This document shows positions 1 to 5,837 of a stretch of 7,503 nt of DNA, piece by piece. The stretch comes from Actinomycetota bacterium (GTDB lineage Bacteria > Actinomycetota > Thermoleophilia > Solirubrobacterales > Solirubrobacteraceae). Made by a program: the position numbers and the translations under genes. The notes beneath the pieces are model-generated. The model did not search any database and was not told where the DNA came from. It saw only the letters and a list, made by a program, of their open reading frames with translations. Each line of letters begins with the position of its first letter. Position 1 is the first letter of the stretch. The stretch covers positions 1-7,503 of the forward strand of contig WLNG01000064.1 in NCBI GenBank assembly GCA_009699915.1. Direction: 5' to 3'.

Positions 1-92
1 AAGGTCGCGATGCCGTCATCGGCAGGGTCGATCCGGGCCCAGTCGTGCTCCGGGTGGTACAGCAGTTCAGCGGGATAGCTTGCGTCGGCCAT
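1..92 (-). CDS. gcvH: Glycine cleavage system H protein, N-terminal fragment (runs off the window)
   Basis: Only the first 30 codons are inside the window. The peptide begins MADASYPAELLYHPEHDW and goes on to a Trp-Ala-Arg-Ile and an Asp-Gly-Ile-Ala-Thr stretch. This matches the start of GcvH proteins (Pro-Ala-Glu-Leu, then His-Glu/Asp-Trp, then Asp-Gly-x-Ala). GcvH carries the lipoyl arm that shuttles the aminomethyl group between the P, T and L proteins; the lipoyl-lysine lies outside the window. The ATG at 92-90 is preceded by GGAG (101-98) at a 5-nt spacing, so the start is well supported. It follows gcvT by 36 bp on the same strand, as expected for a gcvT-gcvH operon. Identification rests on a short N-terminus plus the neighbour. 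Confidence 0.88.
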   Translation of the reverse strand, partial: MADASYPAELLYHPEHDWARIDPADDGIAT

Positions 93-128
93 GTCGTCTC
101 CAGTGAGTGTCGCTGGTGCGCTTCGATC

Positions 129-1202
129 CTACGCGGCGGACCCGCGGTAGAAGGGCTTCTCCACGACGACGGCGGATCGAACCGTGCCGCGGACGTCGAT
201 ATCGAGTGGCTCACCCGGCTGCGCCCGCGCAGCCGGCAGGTAGGCCATGCCGACGGCGACTCCGAGCGTCGGCGAGAGCGTGCCGCTCGTGACCTCCCCA
301 CCACCGGCGATCGCGTTCCCCTGCCGCGCGATCCCCGGATCGGTCAGCCGGAAGGCGACGAACCGCTCTGCGGGTCCGGCGGCGCGCACCGCGGCGACCG
401 CGTCGGAGCCGATGAAGCCGGTCTCCTCGCGGCAGCACCATCCCAATCCCGCCTCGATCGGGCCACGGGACTCCATCAAGTCGTTGCCGTACAGGTGGTA
501 ACAGACCTCAAGCCGCAGCGTGTCGCGGGCACCAAGGCCGGCGGGCTCCGCGCCCGCCGCGACAACCGCATCCCAGACTGCGGGAGCATCGTCCGGTTTA
601 CAGAGGATCTCGACGCCGTCCTCGCCGGTGTAGCCGGTGCCGCAGACCAGCGCGGGCGCTCCCGCGACCGTCAGCGCGGCGACCGTGAAGCGCGGCGGGA
701 GCGGGCCGTCCGCCAACGGCGCGAGCGCGGCACGGGCCTGCGGACCCTGCACGGCGAGCATCGCCCAGCGGTCGGCTGCGTCGGTGACCTCGACGTCCAG
801 GCCGTCGGCGTGCTCGACGAACCAGGCGAAGTCCCGCGCATGGTTGGAGGCGTTGGTGACGGTGAGGTAACGCTCATCCGCCAGGCGATAGGTGAAGAGA
901 TCGTCGAGGACACCGCCGTCCTCGCGACAGAGCACGCCGTACTGGGCGCCGCCGGGCGGGATCGCGGCGACGTCGTTGGAGGTCAGCAGCTGGAGGAGCT
1001 CGAGCGCCTGCGGACCGCTGGTCTCGATCTGGCCCATGTGGGAGACGTCGAAGAGGCCAACCCGCTCGCGCACGGCAGTGTGCTCCTGGCGGATCCCCGC
1101 GTACTGCACAGGCATCTCCCAGCCCGCGAAGTCGACGAGCTTCGCGCCCGCGGCAGCGTGACGCGCGTACAGCGAGGTGCGTCGTGCGGCGGCATCAGGC
1201 AC
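129..1202 (-). CDS. gcvT: Aminomethyltransferase (glycine cleavage system T protein)
   Basis: GcvT takes the aminomethyl group from lipoyl-GcvH and, with tetrahydrofolate, releases ammonia and forms 5,10-methylene-THF in the cytoplasm. Visible family motifs, numbered from the GTG at 1202: RTSLYARH (8-15), FAGWEMPVQY (25-34), FDVSHMG (51-57), GGVLDDL (96-102) with the Asp pair expected at the folate/active site, TNASN (116-120), GYTGEDG, and near the C-terminal third RDTLRLEVCYHLYGNDL. The product is 357 aa, the usual size for bacterial GcvT. The same frame also opens at a GTG at 1271, adding 23 residues (AGGQAPPRQIPGLRL...) that look nothing like a GcvT N-terminus. Neither start has a clear Shine-Dalgarno. 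I prefer 1202 because of family length and a TANNNT box exactly placed for a leaderless start. The stop TAG is at 131-129. The gene lies directly behind ftsZ and ahead of gcvH. Confidence 0.95.
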   Translation of the reverse strand: MPDAAARRTSLYARHAAAGAKLVDFAGWEMPVQYAGIRQEHTAVRERVGLFDVSHMGQIETSGPQALELLQLLTSNDVAAIPPGGAQYGVLCREDGGVLDDLFTYRLADERYLTVTNASNHARDFAWFVEHADGLDVEVTDAADRWAMLAVQGPQARAALAPLADGPLPPRFTVAALTVAGAPALVCGTGYTGEDGVEILCKPDDAPAVWDAVVAAGAEPAGLGARDTLRLEVCYHLYGNDLMESRGPIEAGLGWCCREETGFIGSDAVAAVRAAGPAERFVAFRLTDPGIARQGNAIAGGGEVTSGTLSPTLGVAVGMAYLPAARAQPGEPLDIDVRGTVRSAVVVEKPFYRGSAA

Positions 1203-1208
1203 CCCGGG

Positions 1209-1214
1209 ACCGTA
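1209..1214 (-). promoter_or_regulatory. Candidate -10 box for a leaderless gcvT transcript
   Basis: On the minus strand TACGGT (1214-1209, fitting the actinobacterial TANNNT form) is followed by six bases (CCCGGG) and then the GTG at 1202. If the hexamer ends at -7, +1 falls on the G of that GTG. No convincing -35 is visible, and no Shine-Dalgarno precedes the GTG. This is inference from spacing only; one TANNNT in GC-rich DNA can arise by chance. Confidence 0.25.
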
Positions 1215-1257
1215 CCGGCGCCACAGGCGGAGACCCGGGATCTGGCGCGGCGGCGCT

Positions 1258-1270
1258 TGGCCGCCGGCCA
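1258..1270 (-). other. Short GC-rich inverted repeat between ftsZ and gcvT
   Basis: TGGCC-GCC-GGCCA is a perfect 5-bp stem with a 3-base loop, 15 bp after the ftsZ stop codon. No T-run follows it, so it is not a classical intrinsic terminator. At most it could weaken read-through from ftsZ into gcvT. If GcvT started at the GTG at 1271, this repeat would be coding. Confidence 0.2.
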
Positions 1271-1285
1271 CGCCCCGGGCGGGAA

Positions 1286-2377
1286 CTACTTCAGGAAGGA
1301 GGGGATGTCGAGGTCGTCGTCGCTGATCTCAAGGTCGGACGGCCGATCGCCGCGCGGAGCCCGCTCGCGGGGGGCGCGATCCGCCGGGCGGCGCGCCTCC
1401 TCGCGGGCGGCGCGGCCACGCGTGGAGCGATGATCGAAGCCGGTGCCGATGACGGTCACGCGCACCTCGTCCCCGAGCGACTCGTCGATGACGGCGCCGA
1501 AGATGATGTTCGCGTTCGAGTCGGCCGCGCGGTGGATGACCTGCGCGGCGTCGTTGACCTCGAACAGGCCGAGCTCGCGCCCGCCGGTGATGTTGAGCAG
1601 GATGCCGGTCGCCCCGTTGATCGAGTCCTCCAGCAGCGGGCTTTCGATCGCCGCCTTGGCGGCATCGACCGCGCGCTGCTCTCCAGCCGAGCTGCCGACG
1701 CCCATCAGCGCCGAGCCGGCGTCCGACATGATCGTGCGCACGTCGGCGAAGTCGAGGTTGATCAGGCCCGGGATCGTGATCAGGTCGGTGATGCCCTGAA
1801 CACCCTGACGCAGCACGTTGTCCGCCTCGCGGAACGCCTCGAGGATCGTCGTGCGGCGATCGACGGCTGACAGCAGGCGCTCGTTCGGAATCACGATCAG
1901 CGTGTCGACAACCTCACGCAGACGCGCGATGCCCTCGTCGGCGGAGCGCATGCGCTGCGTCCCCTCGAACTCGAACGGACGCGTGACGACACCCACCGTG
2001 AGCGCGCCGATCTCATTTTTGGCGATTTCGGCGATCACAGGAGCCGCACCGGTTCCGGTGCCGCCGCCCTCGCCAGCGGTGACGAAGACCATGTCGGCCC
2101 CCTTCAGGGCCTCCTTGATCTCATCGCGTGACTCGGCTGCCGCGCCGAAGCCGACCTCCGGGTTCGCGCCTGCCCCGAGCCCCTTGGTGAGCTCGTGGCC
2201 GATGTTGAGCTTGATGTCCGCGTCGCACATCTGCAGGGCCTGTGCGTCGGTGTTCGCGGCGATGAACTCCACGCCACGAAGCCCCGCGTCGATCATGCGG
2301 TTTACCGCGTTCGTGCCGCCGCCTCCCACGCCGACGACCTTGATCACGGCAAGGTATGTCCCGCTGCTGTCCATCAT
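1286..2377 (-). CDS. ftsZ: Cell division protein FtsZ (tubulin-like GTPase)
   Basis: FtsZ polymerises with GTP into the cytoplasmic Z-ring that recruits the divisome. The 363-aa product has [18 protein letters not shown] at the N-terminus (8-25), AANTDAQAL (40-48), the tubulin signature GGGTGTG (104-110), [10 protein letters not shown] (130-139) and the catalytic T7-loop region NLDFADV (207-213). The globular core ends near GTGFDHR. A short Arg/Glu-rich linker follows, then the acidic tail ending DIPSFLK, the conserved C-terminal peptide that binds partners such as SepF. Two ATG codons stand in tandem (2377 and 2374). The nearest Shine-Dalgarno-like element, GAAGG at 2396-2392, is 14 nt from the first, a longish gap. 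The gene follows ftsQ after a 198-bp leader and precedes gcvT closely. No ftsA is present. The segment AKNEIGAL (119-126) seems one residue longer than the usual AKDLGAL. Confidence 0.98.
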   Translation of the reverse strand: MMDSSGTYLAVIKVVGVGGGGTNAVNRMIDAGLRGVEFIAANTDAQALQMCDADIKLNIGHELTKGLGAGANPEVGFGAAAESRDEIKEALKGADMVFVTAGEGGGTGTGAAPVIAEIAKNEIGALTVGVVTRPFEFEGTQRMRSADEGIARLREVVDTLIVIPNERLLSAVDRRTTILEAFREADNVLRQGVQGITDLITIPGLINLDFADVRTIMSDAGSALMGVGSSAGEQRAVDAAKAAIESPLLEDSINGATGILLNITGGRELGLFEVNDAAQVIHRAADSNANIIFGAVIDESLGDEVRVTVIGTGFDHRSTRGRAAREEARRPADRAPRERAPRGDRPSDLEISDDDLDIPSFLK

Positions 2378-2457
2378 GAGCTGTTCGTCAACCTTCGATG
2401 TAGGGTTGAGACTAACGCCACAGGGGCGGTCCCAGAAGCAGAATCACCGTGACATCG

Positions 2458-2474
2458 GCCGAATCGGCTGTCAA
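2458..2474 (-). promoter_or_regulatory. Consensus-like -35 (TTGACA) next to a GCCGA-TCGGC palindrome
   Basis: On the minus strand TTGACA (2474-2469) is followed at once by the palindrome GCCGATTCGGC (2468-2458; arms GCCGA/TCGGC around one base). The hexamer 17 bp downstream is CACGGT, a poor -10. The arrangement could be a second ftsZ promoter with an operator in its spacer, but the weak -10 keeps confidence low. Confidence 0.2.
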
Positions 2475-2500
2475 CGAGAGACTAGCGACGCAAGATTCAT
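2471..2500 (-). other. Possible 9-codon leaderless micro-ORF in the ftsZ leader
   Basis: An ATG at 2500-2498 opens MNLASLVSR and stops at TGA 2473-2471. It has no Shine-Dalgarno, but it lies where transcription would begin if TATAGC at 2513-2508 acts as the -10 box. It may be a chance frame; a leader peptide is only a possibility. Confidence 0.12.
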
Positions 2501-2512
2501 TGCGACAGCTAT

Positions 2513-2540
2513 ACCCTAAACTCTTAGTAGAGACTCTGAA
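2513..2540 (-). promoter_or_regulatory. ftsZ: Candidate ftsZ promoter
   Basis: The region is the most AT-rich part of the gap. On the minus strand TTCAGA (2540-2535, 4 of 6 matches to TTGACA) is separated by 16 bp from TAGGGT (2518-2513, fits TANNNT). An overlapping alternative -10 is TATAGC at 2513-2508. It lies within the AGTCTC repeat cluster and would give a leader of roughly 120-130 nt before the ftsZ ATG. Promoters just upstream of ftsZ are common in actinobacteria; this assignment is by motif only. Confidence 0.3.
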
Positions 2541-2575
2541 GATCGCAGAGACTCAACTCTTACGTGAGACTGAGG

Positions 2576-3403
2576 CTAGGGCTGCGGTGGCAGGTCGGGC
2601 ATCGTCGAGATAGCCGCAGCAGGGGTCGGAGCTCCCCCGTCGGTCTCAGAGAGACCACCGGCAGCGGGACGCTCAGGAATGCGCAGATCGATGTAGGCGG
2701 CCCGCCGGGCGATCGGGTCACGCAGCACCTGGCGCACGGCGATCCATTTCGCCGCGATGCGCTCGGCGCTGCCGAAGCGCAGCAGCGGCCCGCCGCGCAG
2801 ACGCGCCGTCAGCTGCCCGCCAGCGGCGTTCACCTCAGTGATGCGCCGTGCCAGCGCGACGGGAGCGGTGGTCAGCAGTCTCAGCGCCGCCTGCGTCGCC
2901 GTGTCGCTGATCCGCTCGCCCCTCGGCGGGAGCGTCACGCGGATCGCCGGCAGTTCGGACGCCTTGGTCCCGCGCAAGAGAGCCCCGTCGGAGGCCACGG
3001 CAACGCGCGAGCCTCCGGCAGAGATCGCGGCGACGGGCTCGCGCGGAACCACACGGATGCGCAGCGTGTGCGGCAGGCTGCGCTGTACCTCGATGTCGCG
3101 CACAATCGGATGAGCTGCGACGGCATCAAGCAGCTCGCGACGGTCGTAGTGGAGCGTCGTCATGCTGCGCGCAGCATCGTCGAGCGCCGCGCGGATCTGA
3201 GCTGCATCGCTCCCGGTCAACCCGCTGATCTCGACCCGGTCAACCCGGACGAGCGCCGAGTCACGCAACAGCAGCCATCCCCCGCCGAGGATCACCACCA
3301 CCGAGACAGCAATCATCAGGCCCCACGCCGACGGGCGGGGCGCTACGGGGATGGTGCGCGGGACGCGGAGGCGTCGCGGCGCGGCGGCAGAGCGCGCGAA
3401 CAC
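2576..3403 (-). CDS. ftsQ: Cell division protein FtsQ (POTRA-domain bitopic membrane protein)
   Basis: FtsQ is a single-pass divisome protein that links early and late division proteins on the outer face of the membrane. The 275-aa product has a basic, proline-containing cytoplasmic tail (1-26), one hydrophobic segment at about 27-46 (WGLMIAVSVVVILGGGWLLL), and then the POTRA domain starting VRVDRVEISGL (52-62) and running through LRIRVVPREPVAAI. A beta-rich FtsQ-type domain follows, ending near AAYIDLRIPERP, with a Pro/Ala-rich C-terminal tail. The start is GTG at 3403-3401. The frame is closed just upstream by a TGA inside the murC 3' end, with no other common start, so 3403 is the only sensible choice. 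It lacks a proper ribosome site: the nearby AGGAG (3436-3432) instead serves an out-of-frame ATG at 3420. Gap to murC is 35 bp. Confidence 0.93.
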   Translation of the reverse strand: MFARSAAAPRRLRVPRTIPVAPRPSAWGLMIAVSVVVILGGGWLLLRDSALVRVDRVEISGLTGSDAAQIRAALDDAARSMTTLHYDRRELLDAVAAHPIVRDIEVQRSLPHTLRIRVVPREPVAAISAGGSRVAVASDGALLRGTKASELPAIRVTLPPRGERISDTATQAALRLLTTAPVALARRITEVNAAGGQLTARLRGGPLLRFGSAERIAAKWIAVRQVLRDPIARRAAYIDLRIPERPAAGGLSETDGGAPTPAAAISTMPDLPPQP

Positions 3404-3420
3404 CGCTCGGTATTCGCCAT
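3343..3420 (-). other. 25-codon ORF overlapping the ftsQ start, with its own Shine-Dalgarno
   Basis: ATG at 3420-3418 is preceded by AGGAG (3436-3432) with an 11-nt spacer and reads MANTERCSRALPPRRDA... to TAG at 3345-3343. It overlaps the first 20 codons of ftsQ in a different frame. It may be a translated coupling ORF, or the true ftsQ start displaced by a one-base difference: an extra G in CGGTG would join MANTER to VFARS of FtsQ. Either is inference; it may also be untranslated. Confidence 0.2.
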
Positions 3421-3438
3421 GCGGCGCGATTCTCCTGC

Positions 3439-4761
3439 TCAGGCAACGAGCCGTTCACCGAGCACGCGCACGTCGCCCGCGCCCAGCACGAGGCAGACGT
3501 CATCAGAGCGAAGGCGCTCGCGCAGGACACGCTCAGCATCGTCGAATGCGGGAAGCCAGAACACCTCACGGCCCGCGGCGGCGTCGGCTGCCGCCTCGGC
3601 GATGAGCAGGCCCCCGACGCCGGGAAAATCCTGCGCCTGCTCGCGCGCCGGATAGACCTCGAGAACGCAGACGACATCGGCCGCCGCCAGCGCCCGGCCG
3701 AACGCCCCGGCGAGCTGACGGGTGCGGGAATAGAGGTGCGGCTGGAAGACGACGACGACCCGCCCGCGGCCGAGCGAGCGTGCCGCAGCGATCGTCGCGG
3801 CGACCTCCGTCGGGTGGTGCGCGTAGTCGTCGACGACCAGGGCACCCCGCGCGGCGGTTCCCAGCTGCTCGAACCGTCGACCGGCCCCGGCGAAACTCGC
3901 GAGCGCTGTGACGGCCTCCGCCTCCGGGGCACCGGCGAGCCGCGCGGCCTCCAGGGCGGCGACCGCATTGCGCGCGTTGTGCCGGCCAGGGACCGGAACG
4001 AACACTCGATGACCGCGCCACACGAGGGCGCTCGTCCCCTCCCCGAGATCGGCGCCGCAGTCGTCAAAGGCGACCGTCTCCCCCGCGCGCAGGGCCAGAA
4101 GATCTGGGCGGTCCCAGAGCACGGCGGCCTGTGGCCCGTCGAGGAACTCCCGGAAGACCTCGCGCAGCTCGCCGAGCGACCCGTAGGTTGCGTGATGATC
4201 GAGCTCGACGTTCGTCACGACGGCGATCTCGACATCAAGCGCAAGCATCGAGCGATCGGACTCGTCCGCCTCCACAACGAGCCATTCGCCGCTCCCCCAC
4301 GCCGCGCCGAGACCGGTGCTGCGCAGGCGACCGCCGATCAGATACCCCGGATCAAGGCCGCAGGTGATCAGGATGTGGGCGATCATGCTCGAGGTCGTCG
4401 TCTTGCCGTGCGCGCCGGCGACGGCGATCGTGCGGCGCAGCGTCGTGAGCTCGCCGAGCAGAGCGGCACGCGCAAGCACCGGCAGGCCCCGGCGATGGGC
4501 CTCGGCCACCTCTGGGTTGTCTGGTGGCACCGCAGAAGAACAGACGACCTCCAGCGACGGCTCGTCGGGCAGGTGCTCTGCGGCATGGCCGGGGCGTGCG
4601 TCGATCCCCGCGGCGCGCAGTTCGGCCAGCAGCGGTGAATCGTCCCGATCGGAGCCGCTGACCTGCGCCCCGAGCGCTGCGGCCGCAAGCGCATAGCCGC
4701 TCATGCCGGCTCCCCCGATCCCCACGAGGTGGAGATGGCGGCCGGCCCAGCGGGCGCTCAT
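3439..4761 (-). CDS. murC: UDP-N-acetylmuramate--L-alanine ligase MurC
   Basis: MurC uses ATP in the cytoplasm to add L-alanine to UDP-MurNAc, the first residue of the peptidoglycan stem peptide. The 440-aa product (normal to slightly short for the family) shows the N-terminal nucleotide-sugar fold motif GIGGAGMSG (14-22), CSSAVPPDNPE (74-84) and the Mur-ligase P-loop GAHGKTTT (116-123). The central-domain VEADESDRS, NVELDHHATYGS and, in the C-terminal domain, VDDYAHHPTEV and FQPHLYSRT follow. The ATG (4761-4759) overlaps the murG stop as ATGA. No convincing Shine-Dalgarno is visible, so translation is probably coupled to murG. It is followed directly by ftsQ; murB and ddl, which sit here in many bacteria, are absent, as in mycobacterial and corynebacterial clusters. 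Confidence 0.97.
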   Translation of the reverse strand: MSARWAGRHLHLVGIGGAGMSGYALAAAALGAQVSGSDRDDSPLLAELRAAGIDARPGHAAEHLPDEPSLEVVCSSAVPPDNPEVAEAHRRGLPVLARAALLGELTTLRRTIAVAGAHGKTTTSSMIAHILITCGLDPGYLIGGRLRSTGLGAAWGSGEWLVVEADESDRSMLALDVEIAVVTNVELDHHATYGSLGELREVFREFLDGPQAAVLWDRPDLLALRAGETVAFDDCGADLGEGTSALVWRGHRVFVPVPGRHNARNAVAALEAARLAGAPEAEAVTALASFAGAGRRFEQLGTAARGALVVDDYAHHPTEVAATIAAARSLGRGRVVVVFQPHLYSRTRQLAGAFGRALAAADVVCVLEVYPAREQAQDFPGVGGLLIAEAAADAAAGREVFWLPAFDDAERVLRERLRSDDVCLVLGAGDVRVLGERLVA

Positions 4762-5837
4762 CGGAGACCCCCGGCGGCCAGAAGTTCTCCCGCGATCGCC
4801 TGGGCGGCATCCGGGCGTGCGAGCGCCCGTGAGGCCGCGGCCATCGCGGCGAGGCGCTGCGTATCGGCGAACAGGGCGTCCACCTCTGCGCGCAGGCGGG
4901 CGCCGGTCAGCTCCTCATCGCGGATCACGATCGCCGCGCCTGCCTGCTCCATCCAGCGTGCATTGCCGGCCTGGTGGTCCCCGGCGGCGTGCGGGTACGG
5001 GACGAGGATCGCCGGACACCCGTGGGCAGCGACCTCGAAGACCGAACCGCCTGAGCGCGCGACCACGAGGTCCGCCGCCAGCAGCGCCTGACCGAAGTCG
5101 TCGATGAAGCCGCGCAGGTCGTAGTGCGGCGGTGCAGGCTCACCGAGCGCGGCACGAAGCGCCGGCAGGTCGCGCTCGCCGCCCGCATGCAACACGCGCA
5201 GCCGGCAGTCCGGCGCGGCGAACGCCTTGAGCGTCGCCTGGTTGACTGAGCGCGCACCGAGCGAGCCGCCGAAGACCAGCAGCACCCGGTCCTTCTCGCC
5301 CAGCCCGAAGCGCTCACGCGCAGCACGGCGATCGCTTGCAGGCGGCGGCACCGGCCTACCGGTGACGCGATAGCGGTCACCCTCGCGCCCTGCGATCGGG
5401 AAGGCCAGGCAGACTCGCCGCGCGCGCGGGGCGAGCAGGCGATTGGTAAGCCCTAGGTGGCTGTCCGCCTCGGTCAGCACCAGCGGAATACGCCGCCGCG
5501 AAGCGGCAAGCCCGACCGGCCCGGCGACATAGCCGCCGCCACCCATCACGGCCGCGGGCTGCAACTCGTCGAGAATGGCCTTGGCAGCTGCGACGGCACG
5601 CATCGCGCGCCAGGCCGCACGCGCCGCGCGCAGCGGATTGGTGCGACTGAGTCCCTCGACGGCGAGCGTGCGCAGCTCGTAGCCCGCCGCCGGGACGAGC
5701 TCGCGCTCGGCGCGCTGCCCTCCGACGAAGACGACGCGCGCGTCCGGGAGTTCAGCCCGCAGCGCGTCGGCCACCGCGAGCGCCGGCACTACGTGCCCGG
5801 CTGTCCCCCCGGCGGCGATCACGAAGGTCGTCGGCAT
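4758..5837 (-). CDS. murG: MurG, lipid II-forming N-acetylglucosaminyltransferase
   Basis: MurG is a peripheral GT-B glycosyltransferase on the inner membrane face that transfers GlcNAc from UDP-GlcNAc to lipid I, giving lipid II. From the ATG at 5837 the product is 359 aa, the normal size. It has the N-terminal glycine-rich loop AAGGTAGH (8-15), MGGGGYVAGPVG (98-109), GGSLGARSVN in the C-terminal domain, and the donor-site block SGGSVFEVAAHG...DHQAGNA (about 262-293). The usual HEQN-x(3)-G-x-TN segment reads TEADSHLGLTN (122-132), so Gln and Asn of EQN are replaced by Ala and Asp. The frame extends upstream to further starts (ATG at 5858; longest start at 5909), but the residues added do not resemble MurG. 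GAGG lies 3 nt before the 5837 ATG, which is close. The first 86 nt overlap the end of the ftsW frame. Confidence 0.96.
   Translation of the reverse strand: MPTTFVIAAGGTAGHVVPALAVADALRAELPDARVVFVGGQRAERELVPAAGYELRTLAVEGLSRTNPLRAARAAWRAMRAVAAAKAILDELQPAAVMGGGGYVAGPVGLAASRRRIPLVLTEADSHLGLTNRLLAPRARRVCLAFPIAGREGDRYRVTGRPVPPPASDRRAARERFGLGEKDRVLLVFGGSLGARSVNQATLKAFAAPDCRLRVLHAGGERDLPALRAALGEPAPPHYDLRGFIDDFGQALLAADLVVARSGGSVFEVAAHGCPAILVPYPHAAGDHQAGNARWMEQAGAAIVIRDEELTGARLRAEVDALFADTQRLAAMAAASRALARPDAAQAIAGELLAAGGLR

Larger units (their letters stand above)
2408..2571 (-). repeat. Five AGTCTC motifs in the ftsQ-ftsZ intergenic region
   Basis: GAGACT on the plus strand (AGTCTC in the direction of ftsZ transcription) occurs at 2408-2413, 2478-2483, 2530-2535, 2548-2553 and 2566-2571, all in the same orientation. 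The last three are exactly 18 bp apart. A second word, TAAGAGTT (minus strand), occurs at 2562-2555 and 2526-2519, exactly 36 bp apart, so a longer degenerate tandem unit is likely. The cluster covers the candidate promoter region of ftsZ. No inverted partner arms are evident, so any binding protein would read direct repeats. Function is unknown to me. Confidence 0.6.

Noticed and set aside
45..1433. Plus-strand 462-codon open frame across the gcvT region
   Set aside because: It is antisense to gcvT, gcvH and the ftsZ end. The product is Arg-rich and low in recognisable motifs, and it arises from codon-position GC bias.
2540..2565. HspR-type HAIR site suggested by TTGAGT in the ftsZ leader
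   Set aside because: The HAIR site needs CTTGAGT and an inverted ACTCAAG seven bases away; the second arm is missing.
2408..2571. CRISPR array or mobile-element terminal repeats for the 18-bp periodic motif
   Set aside because: The repeated core is only six bases, there are no uniform spacers or long repeats, and no cas or transposase genes are nearby.
2642..2656. Perfect inverted repeat GGTCTC-AGA-GAGACC near the 3' end of ftsQ
   Set aside because: It lies in coding sequence (Gly-Leu-Ser-Glu-Thr), lacks a T-run and is only a 6-bp stem. It resembles the AGTCTC word but is probably chance.
3261..4067. Minus-strand frame of 268 codons overlapping murC and ftsQ
   Set aside because: It lies out of frame inside two well-supported genes and has Ser/Arg/Pro-rich sequence with no family features.
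2564..4638. Long plus-strand frames opposite ftsQ and murC
   Set aside because: Compositional shadows of ftsQ and murC, without ribosome sites or family motifs.
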